Shown here one piece after another: positions 34,182 through 44,610 of a stretch of 64,000 nucleotides of DNA; the stretch's first letter is position 1, and each line of letters starts with the position of its first letter. Source of the DNA: CAYOHP01 sp964403795 [NCBI: uncultured bacterium] (GTDB lineage: Bacteria > Muiribacteriota > UBA6191 > CAZXTJ01); assembly GCA_964403795.1 (NCBI GenBank), contig CAYOHP010000027.1, forward strand, positions 1 through 64,000. The letters run 5' to 3'. Under the pieces are notes generated by a model. It made no database searches, was not told where the DNA came from, and saw only the letters and a list, made by a program, of their open reading frames with translations. The position numbers were made by a program, and so were the translations under genes.

Positions 34182-35204
34182 ATGGGTGCTGGAACTCTTC
34201 TCGAGGTCGAGGGTCTCCGCAAGTGGTTCCCGGTCCATGGTGGCGTCTTCAAGAGCCATGTCGGGGACGTGAAGGCGGTCGACGGCCTCACCTTCAAGCT
34301 GCGCAAGGGCGAGACCCTCGGCCTGGTGGGAGAATCGGGCTGCGGGAAGTCGACCACCGGTAGGGTCATCCTGCGCCTGCTGGAGCCTACCTCGGGACGG
34401 ATCCAGTTCGACGGCCAGGACCTGGTCGGCCTGCCTCCGGGCGAGATGCGCGCCATGCGAAAGCGCATGCAGATGATCTTCCAGGACCCCTACGCCAGCC
34501 TGAATCCTCGCATGACGGTCTTCTCGATCCTGGAGGAGCCGCTGCTCATCCACGGGCTCGGGGATGCCAAGCAGCGGAGGGATCGGATCGAGTACCTGAT
34601 GTCGGTGGTCGGCCTGCGACCGGACCAGATCCTGAACTACCCTCATGAGTTCTCGGGGGGACAGCGCCAGCGGATCGGGATCGCCCGTTCGCTGGCCGTG
34701 GAACCCGATCTGATCGTCTGCGACGAGCCGGTCTCGGCCCTGGACGTCTCGATCCAGGCCCAGGTCATCAACCTCCTGAAGGACCTCCAGAAGGAGTTCA
34801 AGCTCACCTACCTGTTCATCGCCCATGACCTCTCGGTGGTGGAGCACATCTCCGACCGGGTGGCGGTGATGTATCTCGGGAAGATGGTGGAGCTGGCGAC
34901 CTCGGAGGACCTGTACCGGGCCCCCAGGCACCCCTACACGATCTCCCTGATGTCGGCGGTCCCGACTCCCGATCCGCGGCGGAAGTCCAAGCGGGTGATC
35001 CTGGGCGGGGAGATCCCTTCGCCTCGCAACGCCCCCTCCGGTTGCCGGTTCCATCCCCGGTGCCCGGTGGCGACCGATCTCTGCAGTGCCGAGGACCCGC
35101 CCTTCCGGAACGCCGCGCCCGAGGGTGCCGACGAGCATTTCGTGGCCTGCCACCACCTGGAGGAAGCCGCCGAGTTCCTGCGGTCGGTACGCATGGCGGT
35201 CTGA
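34182..35204 (+). CDS. dppF: peptide ABC transporter ATPase, DppF/OppF type
   Basis: A 340-residue ATPase, partner of DppD. Walker [11 protein letters not shown]-loop [16 protein letters not shown], signature FSGGQRQR, Walker [14 protein letters not shown]-loop IAHDLSVV, and the C-terminal Oligo_HPY Cys motif ([15 protein letters not shown] ... ACHH). Normal length. It is the last gene of the operon, convergent with RNase Z. Confidence 0.94.
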   Translation: MGAGTLLEVEGLRKWFPVHGGVFKSHVGDVKAVDGLTFKLRKGETLGLVGESGCGKSTTGRVILRLLEPTSGRIQFDGQDLVGLPPGEMRAMRKRMQMIFQDPYASLNPRMTVFSILEEPLLIHGLGDAKQRRDRIEYLMSVVGLRPDQILNYPHEFSGGQRQRIGIARSLAVEPDLIVCDEPVSALDVSIQAQVINLLKDLQKEFKLTYLFIAHDLSVVEHISDRVAVMYLGKMVELATSEDLYRAPRHPYTISLMSAVPTPDPRRKSKRVILGGEIPSPRNAPSGCRFHPRCPVATDLCSAEDPPFRNAAPEGADEHFVACHHLEEAAEFLRSVRMAV

Positions 35205-35241
35205 TCGGGTCTGCAAGGATCGGATCCGGAGCCGTCCTCGG

Positions 35242-36183
35242 TCAGGGAGCCGGGGACGGTGCCGGAAGCGGCGGCTCCCGACGCGGGAACGGGATCTTCA
35301 TGAGGTCCTTCGCCAGGATCGCCCCGGGAAAGTCCTTCTCGGTCGCCGCCCGGAACGGCTCCATGTCGCCGTAGCGCTGGCTGAAGTGGGTCAGCACCAG
35401 GTTGCGGGCCCGGGCATCCCGGGCGATGGCCACGGCCTGGCCGACGGTGAGGTGGCCGTACTCCTCGGCCTGGCGCGCCTCGCTGTCGAGGAAGGTCGAT
35501 TCGATCACCAGGAGGTCCACGTCCTCGGCGAGTGTCCGGGCCGCGGCGCAGTCCCGGGTGTCCATCACGAAGGCGAACGAGCTGCCGGGTTTGACCCAGG
35601 CGACCTCCTCCAGGCGGACCAGGCGTCCCCCGACCTCCAGGCTTCCCTGGCGCAGGAGCTCGCCCACGGCCGGCCCTCGCACCCCCATGCGTTCCAGTGC
35701 CTCCGGGTCGCAGCGCATCCCGTCGGGCTCCCGGATCCGGTAGCCGAAGCACTCGATGGCGTGGTCGAGGGCGTAGGCCTCGATCGAGAAGGGAGGCCCG
35801 GTCTCCACCAGACCGTCCTGGTCGATCGGCACGTACTCCACCTCGAGGTGGTCGTCGTAGTGGGTGGCGTGGCGGAGTCGGTCGAGGAACTTCCGCCCCC
35901 GGGCGGGGAAGTAGACCTTGACCGGACCCGGGACCCGGTCCAGCGAGAGACGCTGGAACATGCCGGCGAGGCCCAGGGAGTGGTCCCCATGGAAGTGGGT
36001 CACGAAGATCCGGGTAACCGCGGTGGGCGGGACCCCCGCGAACACGAATTGGCGTTGGGTGCCCTCCCCGGGATCGAACAGGAGTCCTTCGCCGTCCCAC
36101 CGGAGCAGGTATCCGTTGTGGTTCCGATGGCGCGTCGGGACCTGGCTCGAACTGCCGAGGATGACGAGGTCGCGCTGGCTCAT
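35242..36183 (-). CDS. rnz: ribonuclease Z family metallo-beta-lactamase-fold nuclease
   Basis: A 313-residue tRNA 3'-processing nuclease (RNase Z/BN) or close relative. The zinc-binding signature THFHGDHS gives His63, His65, Asp67 and His68; other ligands are in AYALDHAIECFGYRI (exosite and His), FVMDTRD (Asp) and LVLTHFSQRY (His). It also has GEGTQRQ near the N-terminus, as RNase Z does. It lies directly downstream of, and in the same direction as, tRNA-Leu(GAG), with 74 bp between. Confidence 0.92.
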   Translation of the reverse strand: MSQRDLVILGSSSQVPTRHRNHNGYLLRWDGEGLLFDPGEGTQRQFVFAGVPPTAVTRIFVTHFHGDHSLGLAGMFQRLSLDRVPGPVKVYFPARGRKFLDRLRHATHYDDHLEVEYVPIDQDGLVETGPPFSIEAYALDHAIECFGYRIREPDGMRCDPEALERMGVRGPAVGELLRQGSLEVGGRLVRLEEVAWVKPGSSFAFVMDTRDCAAARTLAEDVDLLVIESTFLDSEARQAEEYGHLTVGQAVAIARDARARNLVLTHFSQRYGDMEPFRAATEKDFPGAILAKDLMKIPFPRREPPLPAPSPAP

Positions 36184-36257
36184 CGGGTCCGGTCACCAGG
36201 GCGCCGATCCCCGTGGCGACGGGCCTGGAGGGGGCGGGGCGGGCGAGGGGTGGGCTG

Positions 36258-36344
36258 TGGTGCGGTCAGAGAGACTTGAACTCTCACGGCCTTTCGGCCA
36301 CCAGCCCCTCAAGCTGGCGCGTCTACCAATTCCACCATGACCGC
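36258..36344 (-). tRNA. tRNA-Leu, anticodon GAG
   Basis: The 87-nt gene folds as a class II tRNA. The acceptor stem is GCGGTCA with TGACCGC; the anticodon stem is CCAGC/GCTGG with loop TTGAGGG, giving anticodon GAG for CUC/CUU; the long variable arm is TGGCCGAAAGGCCG; the T arm is GAGAG-TTCAAGT-CTCTC. Discriminator A and the 3' CCA (36258-36260) are encoded. It has its own promoter at 36366-36395. Confidence 0.97.
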
Positions 36345-36365
36345 ACGTCAGCTCGGGACGGGAGA

Positions 36366-36395
36366 AGGTTAGACCGGTCCCGGTGCGAGCGTCAA
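36366..36395 (-). promoter_or_regulatory. promoter of tRNA-Leu (and possibly rnz)
   Basis: On the minus strand TTGACG (36395-36390), 18 nt, TAACCT (36371-36366), with the tRNA 5' end 21 nt downstream of the -10. This is the best match to a housekeeping promoter in the window. Confidence 0.7.
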
Positions 36396-36461
36396 CGCGC
36401 ATGTCGAGTCGATCGGGGTGCGGGATCCGGTCGGCCTGGCGGACCCGCGGCGTCGACCCGG

Positions 36462-38894
36462 CTATTCGTCCCGGTCGTCCTCGGAGTCCCCGTCCTGGTC
36501 GCGGGAGCCACCGAAGCGGCCGAGCTTGCCGAGGCCGCGCAACGCCCGGTCGAGCGCCCGGCCGGCGTTGTCCACGGCGCGACCGGCATTGTCGACTGCC
36601 CTCCCGGCGTTGCCGAGTGCCTCCCCGACCTCGCCCCCGGCGCTTTTCGCCGCCTCCAGGGCGTCTCCGGCGGCATCCAGGCCGGCCCCGGCCTGGTCCA
36701 TGGCTTCGCCGGCAAGATCCATCGCCCGCCCCTGGACCTCGGCGGCGGCGTCGAGGCTCCGGGCCGCGGCGTCCATCGCCTCACCGTAGCGGGTCATCCC
36801 CTCGGCGAAGGCGTCCTCGCCCCGCTGCCAGGCTCCGGCGCTCTCCGATAGGCTGCGGTCGAGGTCCCGGCTCCAGTTCCGGGCAGAGGCATGGAACTCG
36901 GAGGCGCGTGCGTCGAGGGTCGTCTCCACCCGGGTGCCGAAGGAGGACCAGCCCGAGCGGGCCTCGTCCGAGCCGAGGGCTTCCAGCCAGGCTCCCAGGC
37001 GGGAGACCTCGCGGGTGGCCGCCTCGGCCATCTCGAGGGCAACAGAGCCGGCCGCCAGTCCGGTGCGGGCTGCCGCCTCGGCCGTGCTCGTGGCTGCCCG
37101 GGCCACCTCCAGACCGGTCCGGGCTCCGGCGATGCCGGCCCGGGTCCCGGCCCGGGCCGCAGCCAGGGAGGCGTCCACCGCCACTGCCGCGGCGTCGAGG
37201 GCCGCCAGGGCCCCGATCTCCCCGGCCCGGGCCGCGACCCCAGCGGCTGCCAAGGCAGTGGCAGCGGCATCGAGAGCCGCACCTGCCGGAATGCGTACCG
37301 CGCCCTCGAGCTCGGGGAGCGAGAGGTCGAAGGCCCCTTCGGTCCGCCAGGCAAGGAAGCGGGTCGTGGAGCTGGTCCCGGTGGCAGGGTCGACCCGGAC
37401 CAGCAGGCTGGGCAGGCGGGTGTCGGGATCGAAGACCATGCGGCTCGCCTCGGAGCCGTCCGGGGAGAGGAAGCGCAGGGTGTCGGGCGCCTCGAACACC
37501 ACGGCGGTCTCCGAAACCCTGGTGCGGACCTCGGTCTCCACCCGCCCGCGTGCCCGGCTCCTGGCCTCGAGCGAGAGCGGCGGGAAGATCTCGAGGAGGG
37601 GATCGGTGGCAATGCGGACTTTGGCGGCGTCGAGGGGACCGCCGGCCTGGATCTTCGAGGCAGCCCAGCCGCGGGGACCCGAGACGGCGATCTCGGCCGT
37701 CGAACCGTCGGCCGTGACGGCTACGGCCAGCGGTCTCCGGTCGATCTCGACGCTCGACCGGACGCTCGCTCCCAGCCTTCCCCCGCCCAGGCGAGCGGAC
37801 TGGATGGCGAAGGACCCGGAGAGGGGCAGGGTGCCGCCCTCGATCCGGACCGCACCCGGGGCCTCGACCTCGACGTCGACGGAGAAGCCTTCGAGCGAGA
37901 GGAGGCGGGTGAGGACGCCGGCATACCGACTGCGGCCCTCGACCCAGGCAGCGTCGGTGCCGGTCGCACCATCGGAAGGCGCCCGGTAGGTCCCCGCGCC
38001 CTGGTCGGAGGTCCCGGAGGCCAGGCTGGTGATCTGGACCTTGCGGGTCGTGCCGTCGCGGGCCGGATTGGGGCTCTGGTAGCGGAGCCGGTAGCCGCTC
38101 TCGAGGGAGGCCGCCACGTCGGAGAAGACCGAGGCGAGCGAGGAGGTGTCGGTGGCGAAGAGGGCCCGGCCGCCGGTGGCGCCGGCCAGCTTGGAGAGCA
38201 TCTCGCGGTTCACCTCCTCGCCCAGGCCGACCACGAAGACGGGGATGCCCCGGGCTCGGGAACGGTCGACGAGGTCGCGGGGACCGAGCCGGGAGAGTCG
38301 GGCGGTGGATCCGGCCTTGCCGTCGTTGCCGTCGGTGAAGGCCACGACCACCCGGCGGACGCCCTCCGGATAGCCGGCGAGGTTCCCGATCCCGGTGCCG
38401 ACCGCGTCGTAGAGAGCGGTGTTGCCGGCCGCCCGCAGCGAGGCGATGGCCTGCTTCACGGCGCGCGGATCGGGCCGGAAGCCGGTCTCGGCGCTGACCC
38501 GGTCGGAGAAGGAGAGCACCTGGCAATGGGTGCGGGGATCGAAGGCGTCGACGAACCGGGTGGCGGCCTTCTTCAATTCGGGGAGAGCGGAGCGCATGCT
38601 GCCGCTGCGGTCCAGGACCAGCGCCAGGTAGACCGGGCGATCGTCGGTCTCGACCGAGAAGGCGGAGACCGGCTTGCCATCCTCGGTGACCCGGAAGGCG
38701 TCCCGGGTGAGCGCCGGTAGGGGCTCGCGGGCGAAGATCCGGACCGATGCCTCGATGGCCGGGAACGGGCGTCCCCCGAGGTGGGAGACCCGGGTGGAGA
38801 TGGGGGCCGCTTGGATCCGAGGAGCGAGGGCCAGGAGCAGGGCCGGTGAGATCCGGGACCATCGCTTCGGGGGCGAGGAGGGGCGAGCGTCCAC
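36462..38894 (-). CDS. secreted VWA-domain protein with long Ala-rich helical tail
   Basis: An 810-residue exported protein. Signal peptide ends IQAA (about 30). Residues 40-290 are a VWFA-related domain: VTEDGKPVSAFSVE lead-in and a complete MIDAS metal site, DRSGSM (Asp95, Ser97, Ser99), Thr159 in GNTALYD and Asp188 in FTDGND. Residues 300-540 are beta-rich. The last 270 residues are very rich in Ala with heptad-like repeats (VDNAGRAVDNAGRALDRA), a long helix or coiled coil, ending in an acidic DQDGDSEDD tail. It probably binds a protein partner through the metal site. GTG 38894 has AGAGGA 7 nt upstream. Confidence 0.82.
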   Translation of the reverse strand: MDARPSSPPKRWSRISPALLLALAPRIQAAPISTRVSHLGGRPFPAIEASVRIFAREPLPALTRDAFRVTEDGKPVSAFSVETDDRPVYLALVLDRSGSMRSALPELKKAATRFVDAFDPRTHCQVLSFSDRVSAETGFRPDPRAVKQAIASLRAAGNTALYDAVGTGIGNLAGYPEGVRRVVVAFTDGNDGKAGSTARLSRLGPRDLVDRSRARGIPVFVVGLGEEVNREMLSKLAGATGGRALFATDTSSLASVFSDVAASLESGYRLRYQSPNPARDGTTRKVQITSLASGTSDQGAGTYRAPSDGATGTDAAWVEGRSRYAGVLTRLLSLEGFSVDVEVEAPGAVRIEGGTLPLSGSFAIQSARLGGGRLGASVRSSVEIDRRPLAVAVTADGSTAEIAVSGPRGWAASKIQAGGPLDAAKVRIATDPLLEIFPPLSLEARSRARGRVETEVRTRVSETAVVFEAPDTLRFLSPDGSEASRMVFDPDTRLPSLLVRVDPATGTSSTTRFLAWRTEGAFDLSLPELEGAVRIPAGAALDAAATALAAAGVAARAGEIGALAALDAAAVAVDASLAAARAGTRAGIAGARTGLEVARAATSTAEAAARTGLAAGSVALEMAEAATREVSRLGAWLEALGSDEARSGWSSFGTRVETTLDARASEFHASARNWSRDLDRSLSESAGAWQRGEDAFAEGMTRYGEAMDAAARSLDAAAEVQGRAMDLAGEAMDQAGAGLDAAGDALEAAKSAGGEVGEALGNAGRAVDNAGRAVDNAGRALDRALRGLGKLGRFGGSRDQDGDSEDDRDE

Positions 38895-39025
38895 GGGCGT
38901 TCCTCTCGGGGCCGGCCAGGTCGGGGTCGGCAATGGGGGCCCGGTCCGGAGATCCCCGGGCGATCCCGATGTGGAACGTAGCACGGGGGGTGGTGCGGCC
39001 CGCGGTCGGGCGGTAGCCTGGTCGC

Positions 39026-40075
39026 ATGGTGCTGGAGGAGTCTGCGAACATCGCCCCGCTGCCGGTTCCGACCCCGGACGGGTCGCCGTCGCCGGTCCCA
39101 GGGGATGGCGGCAAGAAGCCGGCCTGGCCGGGCGAGAGCGCGGCCGACGAGGCGGCAGGAGAACTGCTGCAACTGGTCGCCAGCCTGCGGGCCGAGGGTC
39201 GCTTCCATCCCCTGGCGGCGGTCGCCGGTCACCTGGTCTCCCAACCCGGACGCTGGCTCCTGGGGCTGGTCCAGCTCGGCCTGGTGGTGACGGCCCTGGG
39301 ACTGGGGCTGGAGGCGCTGAACGCCAGGGAGTTCCTCTCCTGGGGGGACGGCGTGCTCTACGGACCGCTTGCCTACCTCTACGTGATCCTCCCTGCCTGG
39401 TCGGTGCTCCGGGTCAGGGCCTGGACCGCCTCGGTGACCGGGAATCGCCCGGACCGGTGGCGGGAACTCTCCGAGGGTCTCCGGGCCTGGGTTCGCCTCA
39501 TCCCCCTCCACGCCGGCCTGCTGGTCGGACTGACGGCGGGTTCCCCTTTGGTGATCCGAGGCATCCGGATGATCGGGGGAGGGAGCTTCGATGCCGAGCT
39601 GGCCGCCATAGGGCTCCACGTGGGGGCGTCCCTGCTCTGGGGTTACGTGGTCGCGGAGCACGTGATACTCGGCCGTCGGGTCCCCGCCGCCCTGCTCTCG
39701 GGCATGAAGGGCGCCATCGAGGACCTGCTGCTCCTTCCATGGAGGGCCTGGCGCTGGATCCAGGCGCCGGCAATCTCACGGCTGGTCTCGGGCCGCATGG
39801 CGGTGGTGCCGTACCTGCTGGCGATCTGGGGACTGACGGCCCTGGGCGTGATCGCCACCCTGCTCGTCTCCTCGGGAGGACTGGGGGTCCAGCTGATGGG
39901 GCTCGGTTCCATGGGAGGCCTCTTCGCCATCTTGTTGCCGGGTGCCGGATTCGACCTCGGTGTCGGGGTCGCGACCCTGAACTACCTGGCGATGCTGACG
40001 GAGGCGCCGGTCTTGCCGGAGGACCCGGTTTCGGGCGCAGCCAGGATCGAGGCCGCGCCGGGACCGGAGCGCTGA
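39026..40075 (+). CDS. polytopic membrane protein of unknown function
   Basis: A 349-residue inner-membrane protein. A Pro/Gly-rich N-terminal 45 residues precede a short amphipathic helix (AAGELLQLVASLRAEG) and about five or six membrane helices (LLGLVQLGLVVTALGLG, VLYGPLAYLYVILPAW, PYLLAIWGLTALGVIATLL). No motif is recognised. A TAGCCT -10-like box only 7 nt before the ATG suggests a very short leader. The prolyl oligopeptidase gene follows after 49 bp in the same direction. Confidence 0.65.
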   Translation: MVLEESANIAPLPVPTPDGSPSPVPGDGGKKPAWPGESAADEAAGELLQLVASLRAEGRFHPLAAVAGHLVSQPGRWLLGLVQLGLVVTALGLGLEALNAREFLSWGDGVLYGPLAYLYVILPAWSVLRVRAWTASVTGNRPDRWRELSEGLRAWVRLIPLHAGLLVGLTAGSPLVIRGIRMIGGGSFDAELAAIGLHVGASLLWGYVVAEHVILGRRVPAALLSGMKGAIEDLLLLPWRAWRWIQAPAISRLVSGRMAVVPYLLAIWGLTALGVIATLLVSSGGLGVQLMGLGSMGGLFAILLPGAGFDLGVGVATLNYLAMLTEAPVLPEDPVSGAARIEAAPGPER

Positions 40076-40124
40076 CCGGGTGGGCGCAGGCGTACGAGTA
40101 CCGAGGATGGCCAGGAGGCTAGGG

Positions 40125-42308
40125 ATGGTTCGGGTCTCGAGGCAGTGGCTGGGGAGGGCGGTCGGCATTCTCGTCGGCTCCACGGCGACGAACGGGTGGG
40201 CTTCCGGTCCGGTGGCCGCGGCCTACCCAGTCACCCGCAAGGTGGAAGCGGTCGACGAGTACCACGGGGTCCGGGTCGAGGACCCGTTCCGGTGGCTCGA
40301 GGACGACGTGCGCACCTCGCCCGAGGTGGCCGCTTGGGTCGAGGCCCAGAACCGGGTGACCGAGGCGCACCTGGCCGGTCTCCCAGGACGGGCCCCGATC
40401 GCCTCCAGGTTGACCCGCTTGTGGGATTACCCCAAGGCCGGGGTGCTCCGCCGGGCCGGGACCCGCTACCTGCAGTCCCGCAACGACGGCCTGCAGAACC
40501 AGTCGGTGCTGTGGGTCCGGGATTCGCTTTCCGGACCCGCCCGGGTCCTGCTCGACCCGAACCGCTGGTCGGAGGACGGGACGGTGGCTCTGGCCGGGAG
40601 TGCTGCGAGTCCCGACGGGAAGCTGCTCGCCTATGGCGTCACCCGCTCCGGATCCGATTGGCAGACCTGGCAGGTCTTGGACATCGCCACCGGGGAGATC
40701 CTCCCCGATCGCCTGGAGTGGGTGAAGTACAGCCGGACCGAGTGGATGCCGGACGGGGGAGGGTTCTTCTACTCCCGGTACCCCAAGCCCGATGAGGCGC
40801 GCCGGTTCCAGGAGGCGAGTCGGAACCAGGAACTCTGCTTCCACCGGGTAGGGACCCCGCAGGAACGCGACGTAGTCGTGCTCCGGACCCCTGAACATCC
40901 CGAGTGGGGATTCAGCCCGCGGGTGACCGAGGACGGCCGGTACCTGGTGGTGGTCGTCTGGAGGGGGACCGAGAAGAAGCATCGGGTGCTGGTTCGGGAT
41001 CTCCGGGAGCCCTTGGCGATGCCGGTCGAGGTCGTTCCCGGGTTTCGGCATGGCTACTCGCTGGTGGGCAGCCGGGGAACCGTCCTCTACTTCGAGACCG
41101 ACAAGGACGCGCCCCGGGGGAAGGTGGTGGCACTGGACCTGGACGCGCCTCCCGAGAAGGCCTGGAGCGATCTGGTGCCTGAGGGAGCCGAGACCTTGGA
41201 GGAGGCGGGCCTGGTGGGCAATGTCCTCGTCCTCCGGTATCTCGAGCATGCCCGGAGCTCGGTCCGCCTCCATCGGGAGGATGGGACCCGGCTGAGGGAG
41301 GTGGCGCTGCCCGGACTGGGGACTGCGTCGGGGTTCGCCGGGCGACGCGAGGACACCGAGACCTTCTTCTCGTTCACCAACTACACCTCGCCCTCCGGGA
41401 TCCATCGCCTCGACCTGCTCACCGGGGAGACCTCCCTGGTCGAGCAGTCGAAGGTCGACTTCGATCCGGAGCGCTACCAGGTGACCCAGGATTTCGTCGC
41501 CAGTCGGGACGGCACCCGGGTGCCGGTCTTCCTGGCCCACCGCCGCGGCCTGGTCCGGGACGGGTCCGCCCCGACCCTGCTCTACGGGTACGGGGGATTC
41601 GGGGTGTCGCTCACGCCCTACTTCTCGGTGACCTGGCTGGCCTGGATGGAGATGGGAGGCGTGCTGGCGGTGGCCAACCTGCGCGGCGGAGGGGAGTACG
41701 GGGAGGAATGGCACCAGGCGGGGACCAAGCTCCGGAAGCAGAACGTCTTCGACGACTTCCTGGCCGTGGCGGACTGGTTGGTGGCGTCCAAGGTCTCCCG
41801 GCCGGACCGGCTGGCGATCGAGGGGGGATCCAACGGCGGGCTCCTGGTCGGGGCTGCCATGACCCAGCGTCCGGATCTCTTCGGTGCCTGCCTCCCGGCC
41901 GTCGGCGTCATGGACATGCTTCGCTACCATCGCTTCACGGCTGGGCGGTTCTGGATCGACGACTACGGGTCGGCCGACCACCCGGAGGAGTTCCGGGCGC
42001 TCCACTCCTACTCGCCCTACCACAACCTGCGCTCGGGGACCCGCTATCCCGCCACCCTGGTGACGACCGCCGACACCGACGACCGGGTCGTCCCGGGACA
42101 CAGCTTCAAGTTCGCAGCCCGCCTCCAGGAAGCGCAGGCCGGACCTGCGCCGGTCCTGATCCGGATCGAGACCAAGGCCGGGCACGGTTCGGGCAAGCCT
42201 ACGGCGAAGCGGATCGCCGAGGCTGCCGACAAGCTGGCCTTCCTGGCGGCGCATCTGGGGGGCGTGGACCCCGCAGGCGGCGAGTGGGACGGGACCGCTC
42301 GCCGGTGA
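40125..42308 (+). CDS. prolyl oligopeptidase family serine peptidase (S9A)
   Basis: A 727-residue exported peptidase. Signal peptide 1-28 (ends ATNGWA). Residues 35-75 contain the typical YHGVRVEDPFRWLEDD lead; 80-440 form the beta-propeller gate; 450-720 the catalytic alpha/beta-hydrolase domain with Ser569 in EGGSNGGLL, Asp in TDTDDRV (about 652) and His687 in KAGHGSGKP. It would cut short peptides after proline in the periplasm. ATG 40125 is chosen for AGGAGG 6 nt upstream and because it gives a clean signal peptide; two earlier starts are possible. Its last 110 bp overlap the oppositely oriented gene at 42199-42840. Confidence 0.93.
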   Translation: MVRVSRQWLGRAVGILVGSTATNGWASGPVAAAYPVTRKVEAVDEYHGVRVEDPFRWLEDDVRTSPEVAAWVEAQNRVTEAHLAGLPGRAPIASRLTRLWDYPKAGVLRRAGTRYLQSRNDGLQNQSVLWVRDSLSGPARVLLDPNRWSEDGTVALAGSAASPDGKLLAYGVTRSGSDWQTWQVLDIATGEILPDRLEWVKYSRTEWMPDGGGFFYSRYPKPDEARRFQEASRNQELCFHRVGTPQERDVVVLRTPEHPEWGFSPRVTEDGRYLVVVVWRGTEKKHRVLVRDLREPLAMPVEVVPGFRHGYSLVGSRGTVLYFETDKDAPRGKVVALDLDAPPEKAWSDLVPEGAETLEEAGLVGNVLVLRYLEHARSSVRLHREDGTRLREVALPGLGTASGFAGRREDTETFFSFTNYTSPSGIHRLDLLTGETSLVEQSKVDFDPERYQVTQDFVASRDGTRVPVFLAHRRGLVRDGSAPTLLYGYGGFGVSLTPYFSVTWLAWMEMGGVLAVANLRGGGEYGEEWHQAGTKLRKQNVFDDFLAVADWLVASKVSRPDRLAIEGGSNGGLLVGAAMTQRPDLFGACLPAVGVMDMLRYHRFTAGRFWIDDYGSADHPEEFRALHSYSPYHNLRSGTRYPATLVTTADTDDRVVPGHSFKFAARLQEAQAGPAPVLIRIETKAGHGSGKPTAKRIAEAADKLAFLAAHLGGVDPAGGEWDGTARR

Positions 42309-42840
42309 AGGTGGCGCTGGCGGTGTCGTCGGGATCGGCCTGGGTCGACGGCGAGGAGGGAAGGGCCTCCTGGCGCCAGCGCTTGATCTCGGTCCCGGGG
42401 ACGTCAGGCAGGACTTCGATCAGGCGACGTTGGATGGCGATGCCCTCGTACCACCCGGGCTGCTCGGAGAGAGCGCGGCTTGCCCGGCTCCGTCCGATCC
42501 AGCGATCGCCCTCGAGGTAGGACTCGAACCCGTACCAGAGGCCGTCGGGCATCCGGACCACCGGGATCGCATGGCGAATGGTGGGAGTCCGGAACCGCCG
42601 GATCCGGGCCGGGAGACCGGCGGCGCGGGCCCGGTCGAAAACCGCCACCGCGGCGTGGCGGCAGACCCCTCCCCGGTTCCAGGTGGCGGCGTGGAGGTCG
42701 CGGAGCAGGCCGACGTCGGGCTTGGCGGCTCCTGGGCGCGGGGTGGATGGCTGGATGCCGGACCTGGCACTCGGGGAGAGCACCAGGAGGGTGGCGAAGG
42801 CGAGGGTCCCCCGGGGCGTGCGTCGGGCCGAGCTCGGCAT
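42199..42840 (-). CDS. secreted transglutaminase-like Cys protein
   Basis: A 213-residue exported protein, signal peptide to about residue 28. The core has RGGVCRHAAVAVFDRARAAG (candidate nucleophile Cys and helix), then TIRHAIPVVRMPDGLWYGFE (candidate His in a beta strand followed by the dG-Wy motif), the order found in transglutaminase-like cysteine peptidases. A later acidic residue for the triad is not certain. ATG 42840 has GGAGG 5 nt upstream. The last 36 or so residues are encoded opposite the 3' end of the prolyl oligopeptidase gene and look like run-on low-complexity sequence. Confidence 0.6.
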   Translation of the reverse strand: MPSSARRTPRGTLAFATLLVLSPSARSGIQPSTPRPGAAKPDVGLLRDLHAATWNRGGVCRHAAVAVFDRARAAGLPARIRRFRTPTIRHAIPVVRMPDGLWYGFESYLEGDRWIGRSRASRALSEQPGWYEGIAIQRRLIEVLPDVPGTEIKRWRQEALPSSPSTQADPDDTASATFTGERSRPTRRLRGPRPPDAPPGRPACRQPRRSASP

Positions 42841-42977
42841 GGCGACCTCCATCGAGGAGCCTGCCGATGCAAGGAGCGGGCCAGCGGGGCACCGGCCAGG
42901 AAGCGGCCTCCAAGGCCGATTCTCGGGGCCGGAGGGCAGGGCGGGCAGGCGCTCCGACTGCAATCCGCTGGCCCGGT

Positions 42978-42990
42978 TAGCGAAACGCTA
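42978..42990. promoter_or_regulatory. small inverted repeat TAGCG-AAA-CGCTA
   Basis: This symmetric, relatively AT-rich site lies in the 240-bp gap upstream of the transglutaminase-like gene and downstream of the sigma-54 regulator gene. It could be an operator. The rest of the gap shows no gene. Confidence 0.3.
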
Positions 42991-43080
42991 TCGCCGGAGA
43001 GGAGGGGGAGCGGTCAACCGGGGGCGCGGGCGGGGAGGACCCGCGAGCCGGCTCCCCGGCGGGGAACCCTTGGAGGTCCC

Positions 43081-44583
<1,503 letters not shown>

Positions 44584-44610
44584 GGAGGCTCCTCCGTGAA
44601 AGCGTAACCG

